Below the pieces are notes generated by a model. It was not told the origin of the DNA, searched no databases, and saw only the letters and a list, made by a program, of their open reading frames with translations. Below are positions 39,792 to 48,379 of a stretch of DNA of 64,000 nt, one piece after another. Positions within the stretch are counted from its first letter, which is position 1; each line of letters begins with the position of its first letter. Source of the DNA: Roseiconus lacunae (GTDB lineage Bacteria > Planctomycetota > Planctomycetia > Pirellulales > Pirellulaceae); contig NZ_VSZO01000001.1 in assembly GCF_008312935.1 (NCBI RefSeq), forward strand, positions 496,001 through 560,000, read 5' to 3'. The translations under genes and the position numbers were made by a program.

Positions 39792-40832
39792 TTACTCGGC
39801 CGACGCGAGATTAAAGTCGCCCGAAAGGTCACGCCACACACAGTGGATATGGTTTGCCGGGTTGCCAGCCGCATCGGGTTGCGTATTGACGAACTCGATC
39901 AGGAAACGCTTGCCGCGAACCCGGTAGTAGTGCCCGATGCCAGGCTCAGTCGGGCCGGCCCATGCGAAGTGAACGTTGTCCCAGCCATCTTCTTCGATAA
40001 TGCTTTCTCGCTCACTCGCGATCGGCCCGGCGACAACGTTAACATAGGTCATCACGAGCTTTTTAAGCGTTGCCTTGGCATCGTCGCCGAGTGCCGCATA
40101 GGCGACACCTTCCGGTTCCCCCACCTTGGCTTGTGGCTCGCCGGCAAATCGAATCTCTGCCGGTGCATCTTGATTGATGATCGCCGCCTCTTTTGTTTCG
40201 CCCTCGAGTGAGTTAATCAGATCGAACGCGAGTTGTTCTTCGTCTTTCAGGATCCGAGTTCCTTTTCCGGGCAACAACTTGCCGGACAGTTCGGGAACCT
40301 CGTTCATCACCGTCGCCGGATTCGCGGCAAAGAACTGTGGGGTGCTATCGACCATCGCGCCGCCTTCGAAGCTGAAATTCATCGATAGGTGGTGACCTTC
40401 GAAACTAAGTCCCCAAGGACCTTTTTCACCTGGCGTTCCGAAGATGGTGACAAAGTACTTTTGCGGGTCACGCTCCCAACGCCGATCGTCGCCTTCGATT
40501 TCTCGCAGTAGGCCTTCCATCAGCATGATGCGGCTGGCTTTCGAATACCCAGCTTCGCTCAGCGCCGAGCGCAACAGACGCAATGCATCGACCCGCTGGG
40601 CTTCGTTCATGTCACGTAGCGCCAGTCCCTTCCGAGTGTCTTTCGGGATAAAGTGCCAATCCACGCGTTTGTCGCTGTCATAGTCCATCACCGCCTTGGA
40701 TTTCTGATCGTCATCCAGCTGGCTGAGAAACTGGTTGGCATAGGTCGCGACTTGGGTGCCGGTGTCGTCGGCCGTTTTTAGTCCGATCGCGACCAGACAA
40801 ACAACGGCAAACAGGGCTGCGGTCAAACGCAT
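39792..40832 (-). CDS. DUF3500 exported protein
   Basis: A 346-residue protein with a short signal peptide (MRLTAALFAVVCLVAIGL). The DUF3500 features are QFLSQLDDDQKSKAVMDYDSDKRVDWHFIP, RKGLALRDMNEAQR, a FGTPGEKGPWGLSFEGHHLSMNFSF core split over two strands, and the closing HYYRVRGKRFLIEFVNTQ with HIHCVWRDLSGDF. The many His and Trp residues of the core hint at a metal site, but no activity is established for the family. It is divergent from the PAS-AraC regulator across about 290 bases. Confidence 0.88.
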   Translation of the reverse strand: MRLTAALFAVVCLVAIGLKTADDTGTQVATYANQFLSQLDDDQKSKAVMDYDSDKRVDWHFIPKDTRKGLALRDMNEAQRVDALRLLRSALSEAGYSKASRIMLMEGLLREIEGDDRRWERDPQKYFVTIFGTPGEKGPWGLSFEGHHLSMNFSFEGGAMVDSTPQFFAANPATVMNEVPELSGKLLPGKGTRILKDEEQLAFDLINSLEGETKEAAIINQDAPAEIRFAGEPQAKVGEPEGVAYAALGDDAKATLKKLVMTYVNVVAGPIASERESIIEEDGWDNVHFAWAGPTEPGIGHYYRVRGKRFLIEFVNTQPDAAGNPANHIHCVWRDLSGDFNLASAE

Positions 40833-40970
40833 CGTGGGAGGCTCGCTGGGTGGGAATGGGAAAGGTGGGTTGATCCGAGTGGATCATGCATCACGAAACC
40901 GATGATTTTACACGTTTCACCGTCGGCCGTCGTCCGGTCGGCCTATGGAATCAACGAGATTGCCGCTGGG

Positions 40971-40976
40971 TAGAAT
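40971..40976 (+). promoter_or_regulatory. TAGAAT -10-like element upstream of a tiny ORF
   Basis: TAGAATCGGAAGCCATG occurs with exactly eight bases between TAGAAT and ATG (40985). The same arrangement occurs at 50966 before the GNAT gene. No convincing -35 box is seen. With this spacing a transcript would start at or just before the ATG, so it could be leaderless. Confidence 0.35.
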
Positions 40977-40984
40977 CGGAAGCC

Positions 40985-41071
40985 ATGAATTCCCAACTTT
41001 CCAGTCGGATTCGATTTTCATGGTCGTCCGTGTTCAGTTTTCGCCCATTGCGTTCGGCGGTTGGACCATAA
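40985..41071 (+). CDS. Tiny ORF (28 residues) upstream of PAS-AraC regulator
   Basis: It encodes MNSQLSSRIRFSWSSVFSFR and a few more residues, rich in Ser, Arg and Phe. The only support is its position eight bases after a TAGAAT element and its ATG, plus its place 55 nt before the AraC-type gene. It may be a leader peptide or chance. An in-frame extension back to 40886 exists but has no support. Confidence 0.2.
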   Translation: MNSQLSSRIRFSWSSVFSFRPLRSAVGP

Positions 41072-41126
41072 TGGGTTCCCGCGTTCTACGCCTTTTGCGA
41101 CGAATGCGAAACGCTATTTTCTAACC

Positions 41127-41900
41127 ATGAGCACGATACCACATCAAACTATCCATCCGCTGCAAGCCGACTTTTTTGATCGGATGGGTGGCTTTCAGCA
41201 ATTTCAGCAGCTCTTTGCGCACCTTCCGGATGTCTATTTCTTTTTCAAAGACACGAACAGCCGGATGATGGGCGCTAGCAACGCGATCCTGAAACGCCTG
41301 GGCGTCGATAAAGAAGAGGAAGTCATCGGCACGACCGATTTCGACCATTTCCCGGCGCAATTAGCGCAAGAGTTTATTCGCGATGATCAATCGGTGATGC
41401 GTACCGGTCGCCCGCTGATCAACCGCGTCGAGATCTGGTACACCGAACAACGATTGCTGGATTGGTTTGTAACGACCAAGCTACCGGTCTACGGCCGTGA
41501 CGGGTCGGTCATCGGGGTGATGGGGACCGTTCGCGATTACAGCGGTGCCAAGGAAGAGATCAAAGCTTACTCGGAAGTCGACGATATCCTGAATTTCATT
41601 CATAACAACTTGGATCGAAAAATCGGTGTCACCGAACTCGCCCAAATCGCCGGCATCTCGTCTCGCCAACTCCATCGCCGCTTCGTTCAACTGTTTGGCC
41701 TGAATGTTCAAGAGTTCTTGGCCAAGACCCGAATCAAGGCAGCCAGCGATGCGTTGATCCACACCGATTCGAGTGTCGGTGAAATCGCAGCCCGCTTTGG
41801 TTTTTGCGACCAAAGCGCCTTCACACAACAGTTCAAAAAGCACATCGGTGAAACTCCACTCCGTTATCGCAAACGACACCATAGCCTTCCCCGCATCTAA
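41127..41900 (+). CDS. PAS-AraC family transcriptional regulator
   Basis: A 257-residue regulator from ATG 41127, with an unsupported frame upstream. The N-terminal PAS fold has HLPDVYFFFKDTNSRMMGASN, GTTDFDHFPAQLAQEFIRDD and PVYGRDGSVIGVMGTVRDYS, the pattern of small-ligand or redox PAS domains. The C-terminal double HTH is of AraC type (VTELAQIAGISSRQLHRRF, then VGEIAARFGFCDQSAFTQQFK with the closing GETPLRYR). It lies 156 nt upstream of a sulfatase on the same strand, so control of that gene is an inference. Confidence 0.93.
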   Translation: MSTIPHQTIHPLQADFFDRMGGFQQFQQLFAHLPDVYFFFKDTNSRMMGASNAILKRLGVDKEEEVIGTTDFDHFPAQLAQEFIRDDQSVMRTGRPLINRVEIWYTEQRLLDWFVTTKLPVYGRDGSVIGVMGTVRDYSGAKEEIKAYSEVDDILNFIHNNLDRKIGVTELAQIAGISSRQLHRRFVQLFGLNVQEFLAKTRIKAASDALIHTDSSVGEIAARFGFCDQSAFTQQFKKHIGETPLRYRKRHHSLPRI

Positions 41901-42056
41901 GCTGCCGATCCGAAAATCGGTGCACGCTATTTTGTGAGTCGTCAACGCTAGCCGCGGTCCCGCTTATCGACGTTTTCGGCAACGCATGCCCGGCCCTGAC
42001 ATTGATTCCCCGGTTTCCAGATAGGTTCAGTCCTCCTTCAATTAATCGATTCATCT

Positions 42057-43667
42057 ATGTTGAAACCCATTGGCACCGTCGGTGCGTTATGCTTGATCGC
42101 ACTTGTCAACTCGGTCGGTTCCTGTCAAGCCGATCGCCCCAACATCCTGATCGCGATCTCCGATGACCAGTCCTATCCACATGCAAGTGCGTACGGCGAA
42201 CAGGCGATTTCGACCCCGGCGTTTGATCGAATTGCAAAGTCGGGCGTATTGTTCCGCAATGCATTCACGCCCGCCCCTGGCTGCAGTCCCATGCGAGCCG
42301 CCTTTTTAACCGGACGTGAAGTCTGGCAAATTCGCGAAGCCGGAACCCACGCCAGTTACTTTCCGACGGACCTTCCTGTTTACACCCAACAGCTTGAACA
42401 AGCCGGTTACCACGTCGGCATGACGGGAAAAGGCTGGTCGCCAGGGAAGGCTCTTGGATGGCCGCACAACCCCGCTGGTAAATCGTACAGCAAGCACAAG
42501 ATGAAGTCGCCCAAAGGGATTTCGTCGAATGACTACGCGGCAAACTTTGATGCTTTCCTAGATGACAACGCAGATGGAAAACCGTTTTGCTTTTGGTACG
42601 GTGCGACCGAACCGCACCGAGTATTTGACAAAGGCATCGGGGCTCGCAATGGCATCGATCCGGCAACCGTTACCGTCCCCGGCTTCTTGCCTGACACCGA
42701 TGAAGTCCGCCAAGACATCGCCGACTACCTGTATGAAATTCAGTGGTTTGACCAACACCTCCAGCGGATGCTTGACCGGCTGGAACAAGAAGGCCTACTT
42801 GGCAATACGCTGGTCGTCGTGACCAGCGATAACGGCATGTCATTCCCGCGGGCGAAAGCCAACCTTTACGAATACGGCATCCACATGCCACTGGCGATTG
42901 CCTGGCCACAACAGATTCCCGGTGGCCAAACTAACGATGATCTGGTCAGCCTGATTGACGTGACGAAAAGCCTCTTTAGTGCCGCCGGTGTCGCTGCGGA
43001 CCAAGCCGATCAGCTTCCCGGGATCGACCTGCTCCCCAATCTTCGGAACGCCTCCGAAAAAAAGCCGCAACGCCGGTATGTCTACAGTGGCCGAGAACGT
43101 CACTCCTCGTCGCGATTTAATACGCTTGGCTATCCCTGCCGCTGTGTTCGATCAAACAGCTATCTCTACATCCGAAACTTCACGCCACAGCGATACCCGG
43201 CCGGGGCGCCGCAAAAGTACGCGAGTGCTATCTATGATGACGGCGGGAATTTGATCGACGGCAAGCTCGGTCCCGCGGAAGGCGGCTACCACGATATCGA
43301 TGCTTGCCCGACACTTGATTTCATGATCGCTCACCAAGATGAAACCGTGGTCCGGCAACGACTTCAGGATGCCGTCGCACTGCGCCCCGCCGAAGAACTT
43401 TACGATGTTCGCGTGGACCCCGATTGCTTAAAAAATCTCATCGGCAATCCGGCGCACGCACAAACGCACCGCGAACTCTCCGATCAGTTGACAAAGTATC
43501 TGACCGAAACGGGTGACTTACGGGTGACCGACCCCGAAGCGGCACATGTATGGGAAACGTATCCGCGAATCAGCGGATTGCGATGGTTCCCCGTGCCCGC
43601 GTGGGCAAAGAACAATCCGAGCTTGATTCCGACACAACCATGGCTGGAGAAGAAACGCCCACGCTAA
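42057..43667 (+). CDS. Exported sulfatase (type I, formylglycine-dependent)
   Basis: A 536-residue sulfatase with a signal peptide (about 1-24). The metal-site Asp pair is in ILIAISDDQSYPH (D36-D37). The active-site signature is GCSPMRAAFLTGR with C76, the CxPxR cysteine that a formylglycine-generating enzyme converts. Later metal and substrate residues appear in VVVTSDNGMSFPRAK. The organisation resembles heparan-N-sulfatase-like members, and it should remove sulfate from a sulfated polysaccharide in the periplasm. No sulfatase-maturing enzyme is in the window. The regulator upstream is a possible partner. Confidence 0.93.
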   Translation: MLKPIGTVGALCLIALVNSVGSCQADRPNILIAISDDQSYPHASAYGEQAISTPAFDRIAKSGVLFRNAFTPAPGCSPMRAAFLTGREVWQIREAGTHASYFPTDLPVYTQQLEQAGYHVGMTGKGWSPGKALGWPHNPAGKSYSKHKMKSPKGISSNDYAANFDAFLDDNADGKPFCFWYGATEPHRVFDKGIGARNGIDPATVTVPGFLPDTDEVRQDIADYLYEIQWFDQHLQRMLDRLEQEGLLGNTLVVVTSDNGMSFPRAKANLYEYGIHMPLAIAWPQQIPGGQTNDDLVSLIDVTKSLFSAAGVAADQADQLPGIDLLPNLRNASEKKPQRRYVYSGRERHSSSRFNTLGYPCRCVRSNSYLYIRNFTPQRYPAGAPQKYASAIYDDGGNLIDGKLGPAEGGYHDIDACPTLDFMIAHQDETVVRQRLQDAVALRPAEELYDVRVDPDCLKNLIGNPAHAQTHRELSDQLTKYLTETGDLRVTDPEAAHVWETYPRISGLRWFPVPAWAKNNPSLIPTQPWLEKKRPR

Positions 43668-43704
43668 GCAGTTGAACACGAAAGATTCGGCTTAAGTCAT
43701 TTCA

Positions 43705-43793
43705 CTCTCCCACTGGGAGAGTCGGGCCTTCAGGCCCGGAGAGGGCACCCTCCCCGGCCGTTTGCTCGTCCGACCCTCCCGCAAGCGGGAAGG
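43705..43793. repeat. Cluster of three intergenic palindromes
   Basis: Three stem-loops lie in a row after the sulfatase gene: CTCTCCCACTGGGAGAG (43705-43721), CGGGCCTTCAGGCCCG (43723-43738) and CTCCCGCAAGCGGGAAG (about 43776-43792, one mismatch). They lack T-runs, so they look like a dispersed palindromic repeat rather than a classical terminator. They could still stop or stabilise transcripts between the converging sulfatase and CbiE-CbiT genes. Confidence 0.7.
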
Positions 43794-43892
43794 TGTTATC
43801 CAGATGTTTAAACCCAAAGACTCGTGTTTGCCTGCTTAACCCCAACACAATCCTTAACGCGGGCAGGGAAGACAGTTTCGTTCACCGACCAG

Positions 43893-45128
43893 CTATTTGC
43901 CACCGACGATTAAGAATGTGGGGTTGAGTGATTCGAAACGCACTCGGTCAAGCTGCTGCTGGCCGCGTGCGATGTTGATCATTCGCACCTCGGTTCGGAA
44001 CTCGGCGGCTTCTAAAACCGACTGAACGGCAACCAAGTTGTCGGGGCTCGAGACACTGATCACGATCCGTCCGGTCTTCATTCGCTCGGCCGCGCCACGC
44101 ACCAAATCGGGAACGATTCGGCCACTTCCGCCAACGAACACCGCGTGCGGGTCCGGCAGACTCGACCAAGCCGCGGGCGCTTGACCGTGTACGGGTACGA
44201 GCGAGGGAACATCAAAACGCTCGGCGTTCTGAAGCATCAAGTTGTAATCCTCGGCGTCCATTTCGATCGCAAAAACTTTGCCAGACGATGCGATCGATGC
44301 GGCTTCAATCGCCAATGCGCCACTTCCGGCACCGACGTCCCAGACGATTGAGTCCGGTCGAAGCTCCAATTCAGCCAAGGCCACGCAGCGAACCTCCGAC
44401 GGCGTCAGCAATCCACGTTTGGGACGAGACTGCAAAAACACATCGTCAGGATTGCCGAACAGGCGCGTACGCTTTCCCGAGCTAGGCAAGTCAGCCGCAC
44501 CGGTTCGCCGAACCAGCACCATCACGTTCAGTGGTGAAAAGTTTTGCCCCAAAAACGAACGCAAGTCGCCTCGCGTGACCGTTTCATGTGGTGTCCCCAA
44601 GTTCTCACAAACGTACGCGTGAAAATACTCGATCCGGCGATCGAGCAATGCTTCGGCAACCACCGATGGCGTGATCGATTCGGTCGTAAACAACCCGACC
44701 CGCTCTGCCGAACGAATCATGTCAACAACTCGATCGAGTGGCTGAACGGCAAGATTCGAAAGATAGGCGTCGTCCCAACTTTCCTTAACACGGGCGAACG
44801 CCAATTGCATCGAACTGACATGCGGTACGATCTCGAACCGATCTTTACCGACCGTTTCGGTCAAGTAATTCGCGATGCCATAAAACAACGGGTCACCGCT
44901 GGCGAGCAGTACGGTGGGCTTGTCGGGCAATCGTGAGATCGCTTGCTTCAACTCGTCCAGTCCACCATTACATTCGATTCGCTCGGCGGATAGCGATGAA
45001 CCAATTCGTTCCAACAACATCGTAGAACCGATCACCACCTCGGCCGCTCCGAGCAGCGATTTGGCGTGTCCGGTCAGTCCATCTAATCCGTCATCGCCAA
45101 TTCCGACAATATGAATCCGAGCGGTCAC
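43893..45128 (-). CDS. cobL: Fused precorrin-6Y C5,15-methyltransferase CbiE-CbiT (CobL type)
   Basis: A 411-residue bifunctional enzyme of the cobalamin corrin ring pathway. GTG 45128 is chosen because the CbiE domain opens at once (IHIVGIGDDGLDGLT) and AGGAG lies nine bases upstream; an ATG at 45251 would add 41 unrelated residues. CbiE (1-205) has GDPLFYG at 79-85. CbiT (about 235-411) has LTPSEVR and the SAM motif WDVGAGSGALAIEAA at 263-277. It methylates C5 and C15 of the precorrin with decarboxylation. No other cobalamin gene or visible cobalamin riboswitch is nearby. Confidence 0.93.
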   Translation of the reverse strand: MTARIHIVGIGDDGLDGLTGHAKSLLGAAEVVIGSTMLLERIGSSLSAERIECNGGLDELKQAISRLPDKPTVLLASGDPLFYGIANYLTETVGKDRFEIVPHVSSMQLAFARVKESWDDAYLSNLAVQPLDRVVDMIRSAERVGLFTTESITPSVVAEALLDRRIEYFHAYVCENLGTPHETVTRGDLRSFLGQNFSPLNVMVLVRRTGAADLPSSGKRTRLFGNPDDVFLQSRPKRGLLTPSEVRCVALAELELRPDSIVWDVGAGSGALAIEAASIASSGKVFAIEMDAEDYNLMLQNAERFDVPSLVPVHGQAPAAWSSLPDPHAVFVGGSGRIVPDLVRGAAERMKTGRIVISVSSPDNLVAVQSVLEAAEFRTEVRMINIARGQQQLDRVRFESLNPTFLIVGGK

Positions 45129-45438
45129 GCAATGTACTCCTGAAAACCATTGATCGCCGTCTGCGATCACGCCAATTGAAACCAGTCCCCACCAATCGAT
45201 AGGAACTCTGTTATACGGCGGCAATGGTTGGCAACACAGGCGAGACGGCAAAAATAATGTCCGCGTTGATCAAGATTCATCTCAGTCGGTTCGTTTCAGC
45301 GGGGCTTCTTCCCAACCCGATGTATCGAGTTGGGAATCCCAAAAAACTCCTCGCCATAAAATCGTCAGCCGCCGTCATTGCGGCCCAATCGTGACTCAAG
45401 CTGAGCGGCTACTCCTGAAATCAAATCAAAACACAGGA
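45129..45438. other. Intergenic region upstream of cobL
   Basis: About 310 bases without a gene. A stem-loop TTCCCAAC...GTTGGGAA (45309-45336) lies downstream of the peroxiredoxin-like gene, but no T-run follows on the minus strand, so it is not a clear terminator. I looked for a cobalamin riboswitch and saw none. Confidence 0.5.
45137..45141 (-). promoter_or_regulatory. Ribosome binding site that decides the cobL GTG start
   Basis: Read on the minus strand, AGGAG stands eight or nine bases before the GTG at 45128, a normal spacing. It supports this start over the in-frame ATG 123 bases upstream. Confidence 0.6.
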
Positions 45439-46017
45439 CTAAGACGACTTCAGCCCTTTGAGGATTTCTTCAACGGTTGCCCGACCACCGTGTGATTCAC
45501 TGACCTTGTTCCACTTGACTCGCTGCCCCGGCCCGATCACATAGGTCGATGGGTAGGCGGTCTCCCGGGGAGCTTTCCATCGTAGCCCCCATTCGCTAAC
45601 CATTTTCATGTCGGGGTCACGAACGAATAAGAAAGTATCGGGCACGCGTTTGGCTCCGATAAACTGGTCGGCATATTTGTCGAGCTCCGTTTCCGGTCCG
45701 GGATAAACTAAGACCACGCGATGCGGCTTGTCGCCCGTCGCAGCTGCGAGCGCCTTACGACGGTTCAACAAACTGCTGACTTGACGTTGGCATGCGGCGC
45801 ACTGATAGCCTGGATAACCTCGTAAAACAACGACGACGACGGGTCCGTCCTCGGTCAACTTGGAAAGGGTTGCATAGGCGTCTTCGCCTTGGATGGGCAA
45901 TTCAAAATCGGGAGCTTTATCACCAACCGCGACGGGCTCTTTTGCCGAGACCGAAGGGATTGACGCCAACGTCGCCGCCACTGCCAAACAGCCGATCAGC
46001 CCATTCAATTTCATCAT
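45439..46017 (-). CDS. Exported AhpC/TSA-type thioredoxin-fold protein
   Basis: A 192-residue protein with a signal peptide (MMKLNGLIGCLAVAATLASIP). The peroxiredoxin/redoxin fold is marked by VGDKAPDFELP, VVVVLRGYPGYQCAACQRQ with C73 and C76, and STYVIGPGQRVKW. The CAAC pair sits where AhpC/TSA-like proteins carry the reactive cysteine, so periplasmic peroxide or disulfide reduction is likely. It could also be a bcp-type thiol peroxidase. It stands alone on the minus strand. Confidence 0.85.
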   Translation of the reverse strand: MMKLNGLIGCLAVAATLASIPSVSAKEPVAVGDKAPDFELPIQGEDAYATLSKLTEDGPVVVVVLRGYPGYQCAACQRQVSSLLNRRKALAAATGDKPHRVVLVYPGPETELDKYADQFIGAKRVPDTFLFVRDPDMKMVSEWGLRWKAPRETAYPSTYVIGPGQRVKWNKVSESHGGRATVEEILKGLKSS

Positions 46018-46128
46018 CTCAAAATACCGATTTCAATAAGTAAAGATAGAAACGATCAAGCAGTCGATGAAAACCGCAAGGCTCGCGATAGCCCTGGCCG
46101 AATCCGGTGCTTCAGCTTGACTGCCGTC

Positions 46129-46178
46129 TAGCCGCATGACTCCCGCCACGGCAACCGGGGCTAGCGTCCGTCGTCTGA
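46129..46178. repeat. Degenerate planctomycete intergenic repeat, copy C
   Basis: TAGCCGCATGACTCCCGCCA followed by CGGCAACCGGGGCTAGCG resembles the copies at 52824 and 58667 in its TAGCCG start, GCCACGG centre and GTCGTCTGA end. It is a short dyad-rich sequence without coding signal, lying between the peroxiredoxin-like and isomerase-like genes. Confidence 0.4.
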
Positions 46179-46228
46179 TCAACACACCCGCCATTCGAAT
46201 GAGAATAAGCACGTACGGTGCTCACCCA

Positions 46229-47170
46229 CTAATCGACTACCGAGGCGTTTGCCAAGAAACGATAACTCTCCGCGATACTTTCCAGTGGTGCCGGTGATTG
46301 GTCTTGCTCGACATGGCATTCCAAAACACCAATTTCCTTCGCAAGTTGCATCACCGCGGGTATGTCAATTGTCCCGTCGCCGCATTCCTGAAAGGCATCC
46401 TTGGGCACGTTTCCTTCGTCATGAATCGTCGCAGTCCCATCCTTCAGATCCTTGAGATGGACCATCGTGATGCGTCCGGCCAACTTCTTCATCAGCGCGA
46501 TCGGATCGTGACCACCGATTTTGACCCAAAAAACATCCAACTCAAAATCCATCAACTGCGGATCAAACCGTTCGATGAAAATGTCGTAGGCGTTTGTCTT
46601 TCCGCCATCCAGATCGCCAAATTCGAAAGAATGATTGTGATAAGCCATCCGCATACCGGCGTCACGTGTTTTCGCGGCTGCTTGGTTGGACCGATCTGCG
46701 ATCGCCTTAATCTTGTCTGCCGTGTCACGCGACCCTTTGTCGATATAGCCGAATACGACATGCCGCAGGCCGATCCTCTCGGCCATTTCGATTGACTGTT
46801 CGACGTTCAAACCGGAATTATTTTCGGGCGAAGCGATACATCGCCAATTCAAGAAACCGCTATGAACGCGAAGGCCTTCCTCACGTGCCATGGCAGCCAA
46901 TTGCAAAGCCTCCTCATCAATCGACATCAACTCGACCTGCTTGTAGCCCGCCGCGGCAATCGCCCGCAACGTCGCGCGAGGATCTTCGGCCATCTGGTCA
47001 CGGACCGTGTATAGCTGCAAACCAAGACGATTCAGATACGGAAGTCCTGCCGCCGACTGAGCCGCCCAACCATGAACAGGTCGGGCCAGCCAGGCGGCCA
47101 AGCCTGTCGCCGCCGCAGCGGTGAGCCATTGTCGGCGGCTGAATGAATAGTCGTTTTCGATTCGATTCAT
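46229..47170 (-). CDS. Exported sugar phosphate isomerase/epimerase-like TIM-barrel protein
   Basis: A 313-residue protein with a twin-arginine signal (SRRQWLTAAAATGLAAW). The AP-endonuclease-2/xylose-isomerase-like barrel shows GLQLYTVRDQMAEDPRATL, GYKQVELMS, the metal-type MRMAYHNHSFEFGDL, MDFELDVFWVKIGGHD, ITMVHLKDLKDG and a closing HVEQDQSP. These supply the usual Glu, His, Asp and His ligands. The sugar substrate is unknown. It lies 14 nt after the rhomboid gene and is probably co-transcribed with it. Confidence 0.9.
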   Translation of the reverse strand: MNRIENDYSFSRRQWLTAAAATGLAAWLARPVHGWAAQSAAGLPYLNRLGLQLYTVRDQMAEDPRATLRAIAAAGYKQVELMSIDEEALQLAAMAREEGLRVHSGFLNWRCIASPENNSGLNVEQSIEMAERIGLRHVVFGYIDKGSRDTADKIKAIADRSNQAAAKTRDAGMRMAYHNHSFEFGDLDGGKTNAYDIFIERFDPQLMDFELDVFWVKIGGHDPIALMKKLAGRITMVHLKDLKDGTATIHDEGNVPKDAFQECGDGTIDIPAVMQLAKEIGVLECHVEQDQSPAPLESIAESYRFLANASVVD

Positions 47171-47184
47171 ACTGCAAATCAGAG

Positions 47185-48108
47185 TTACTTTTGGTTGCGC
47201 ATCTCGCGCTGGCGACGGCTGTGGCGTTCCAGAATTCGCCTTTCAGCTCGGGTCAGACTCTCTTCACCCGACGCATGAATTTTAGCCAAAATCTTGTCGA
47301 CTTCCTCTTCCTCTTTTCGAAGCTTTGAATCGGGATCGTGAATCTTTAGCCGCGAACGCCGGACCGATGTCCCAAAAGACTGCTGAAATCGAGATGGGTC
47401 AAGCCAAGCCAAATTCCAGCGTTTGGCATGATAGAGGTAGGCAAACGCAGCCCCCGCCAGGTGGACGGTGAACGCCGTTCCGCCACCCATTCGGTTAGGA
47501 CCGCTGAGCATCTGCAATGACCCATAAACGTTCCAAACCAAGAATGCGACAACGATCCACATTGCCTTGATCTGAACGATACCGAACCAATTCAAATCGG
47601 CATGTGGGTCGAAACAAACAAAAAGGATTAACAGCGCCGACACCGCGCCACTTGCCCCGATGAATCGACCACTCGGATCACCGGCAACCCAGTAAGTCAA
47701 TGCCCCAAGCGCTCCGGCAAAGACGACCGAAACTAAATAGAAACGAAGGAATTCCCAACGTCCCAACCGCATTTCAATTGCCCGTCCGAAGAAGAACAGG
47801 TTGAACATATTGAACAGGATGTGGAACGGACGCTCAATATCATGAACAAATCCGTAGCTAAGAAACTGATACCAATACCAGGGCTGAATCAACGACGTCC
47901 CGTAGCAAGCGAACCACTCGGCCATCACGCTCACTCGCGTTCCGTCAACGTTTTTCGTTGTCAGAATGTCCAGCACCCAGGCACCACAGGTCACCGCTAA
48001 TACGATGATCGCCATGCTTTTCGGCTGCTGGGAGCGTTGATGACGTTCCCAAGGTGACATCTCGTCGTCGCGACCGTAGTCGCGTTCATACAGTCCCATT
48101 CGAGCCAA
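47185..48108 (-). CDS. Rhomboid-family intramembrane serine protease
   Basis: A 307-residue membrane protein with six or so hydrophobic segments. The catalytic serine is in GASGAVSA (S153) and the catalytic histidine in FTVHLAGAAFAY (H216). HILFNMFNLFFFG supplies the conserved His and Asn of the oxyanion side (N100). It cleaves transmembrane segments of other proteins; the target is unknown. A highly charged C-terminal tail (about 245-307, DSKLRKEEEEVDKIL and RAERRILERHSRRQRE) follows the membrane core, as in many planctomycete rhomboids. It leads an apparent two-gene unit with the isomerase-like gene. Confidence 0.92.
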   Translation of the reverse strand: MARMGLYERDYGRDDEMSPWERHQRSQQPKSMAIIVLAVTCGAWVLDILTTKNVDGTRVSVMAEWFACYGTSLIQPWYWYQFLSYGFVHDIERPFHILFNMFNLFFFGRAIEMRLGRWEFLRFYLVSVVFAGALGALTYWVAGDPSGRFIGASGAVSALLILFVCFDPHADLNWFGIVQIKAMWIVVAFLVWNVYGSLQMLSGPNRMGGGTAFTVHLAGAAFAYLYHAKRWNLAWLDPSRFQQSFGTSVRRSRLKIHDPDSKLRKEEEEVDKILAKIHASGEESLTRAERRILERHSRRQREMRNQK

Positions 48109-48379
48109 CTAAATAAAGGATTGTTCATCGCGAAAGGAAGCTCTGGAGGCCCTGCCCACCCAGAGGACGCCGCAAACACCGCGGCCAGAAGACTCGCAAA
48201 CACTGTGAAAACTCACTACGAATTGCCTTCTTTGGGTATCCTACCGGATTGCCAATCAACCGGTCGAGATTGGTTCGAAAGAGTCGACAAACCTCGCCGC
48301 CCCCCACAAGTGGTGTCAAATCGACAACACGAAGCCTAGTCTGGCGGTGACGGATCAGGTGGTGGGGTTCGCACCGTCA

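Noticed and set aside
45129-45438. Cobalamin riboswitch upstream of cobL
   Set aside because: I did not find a B12-box-like core or a convincing set of paired elements; absence by eye is not proof.
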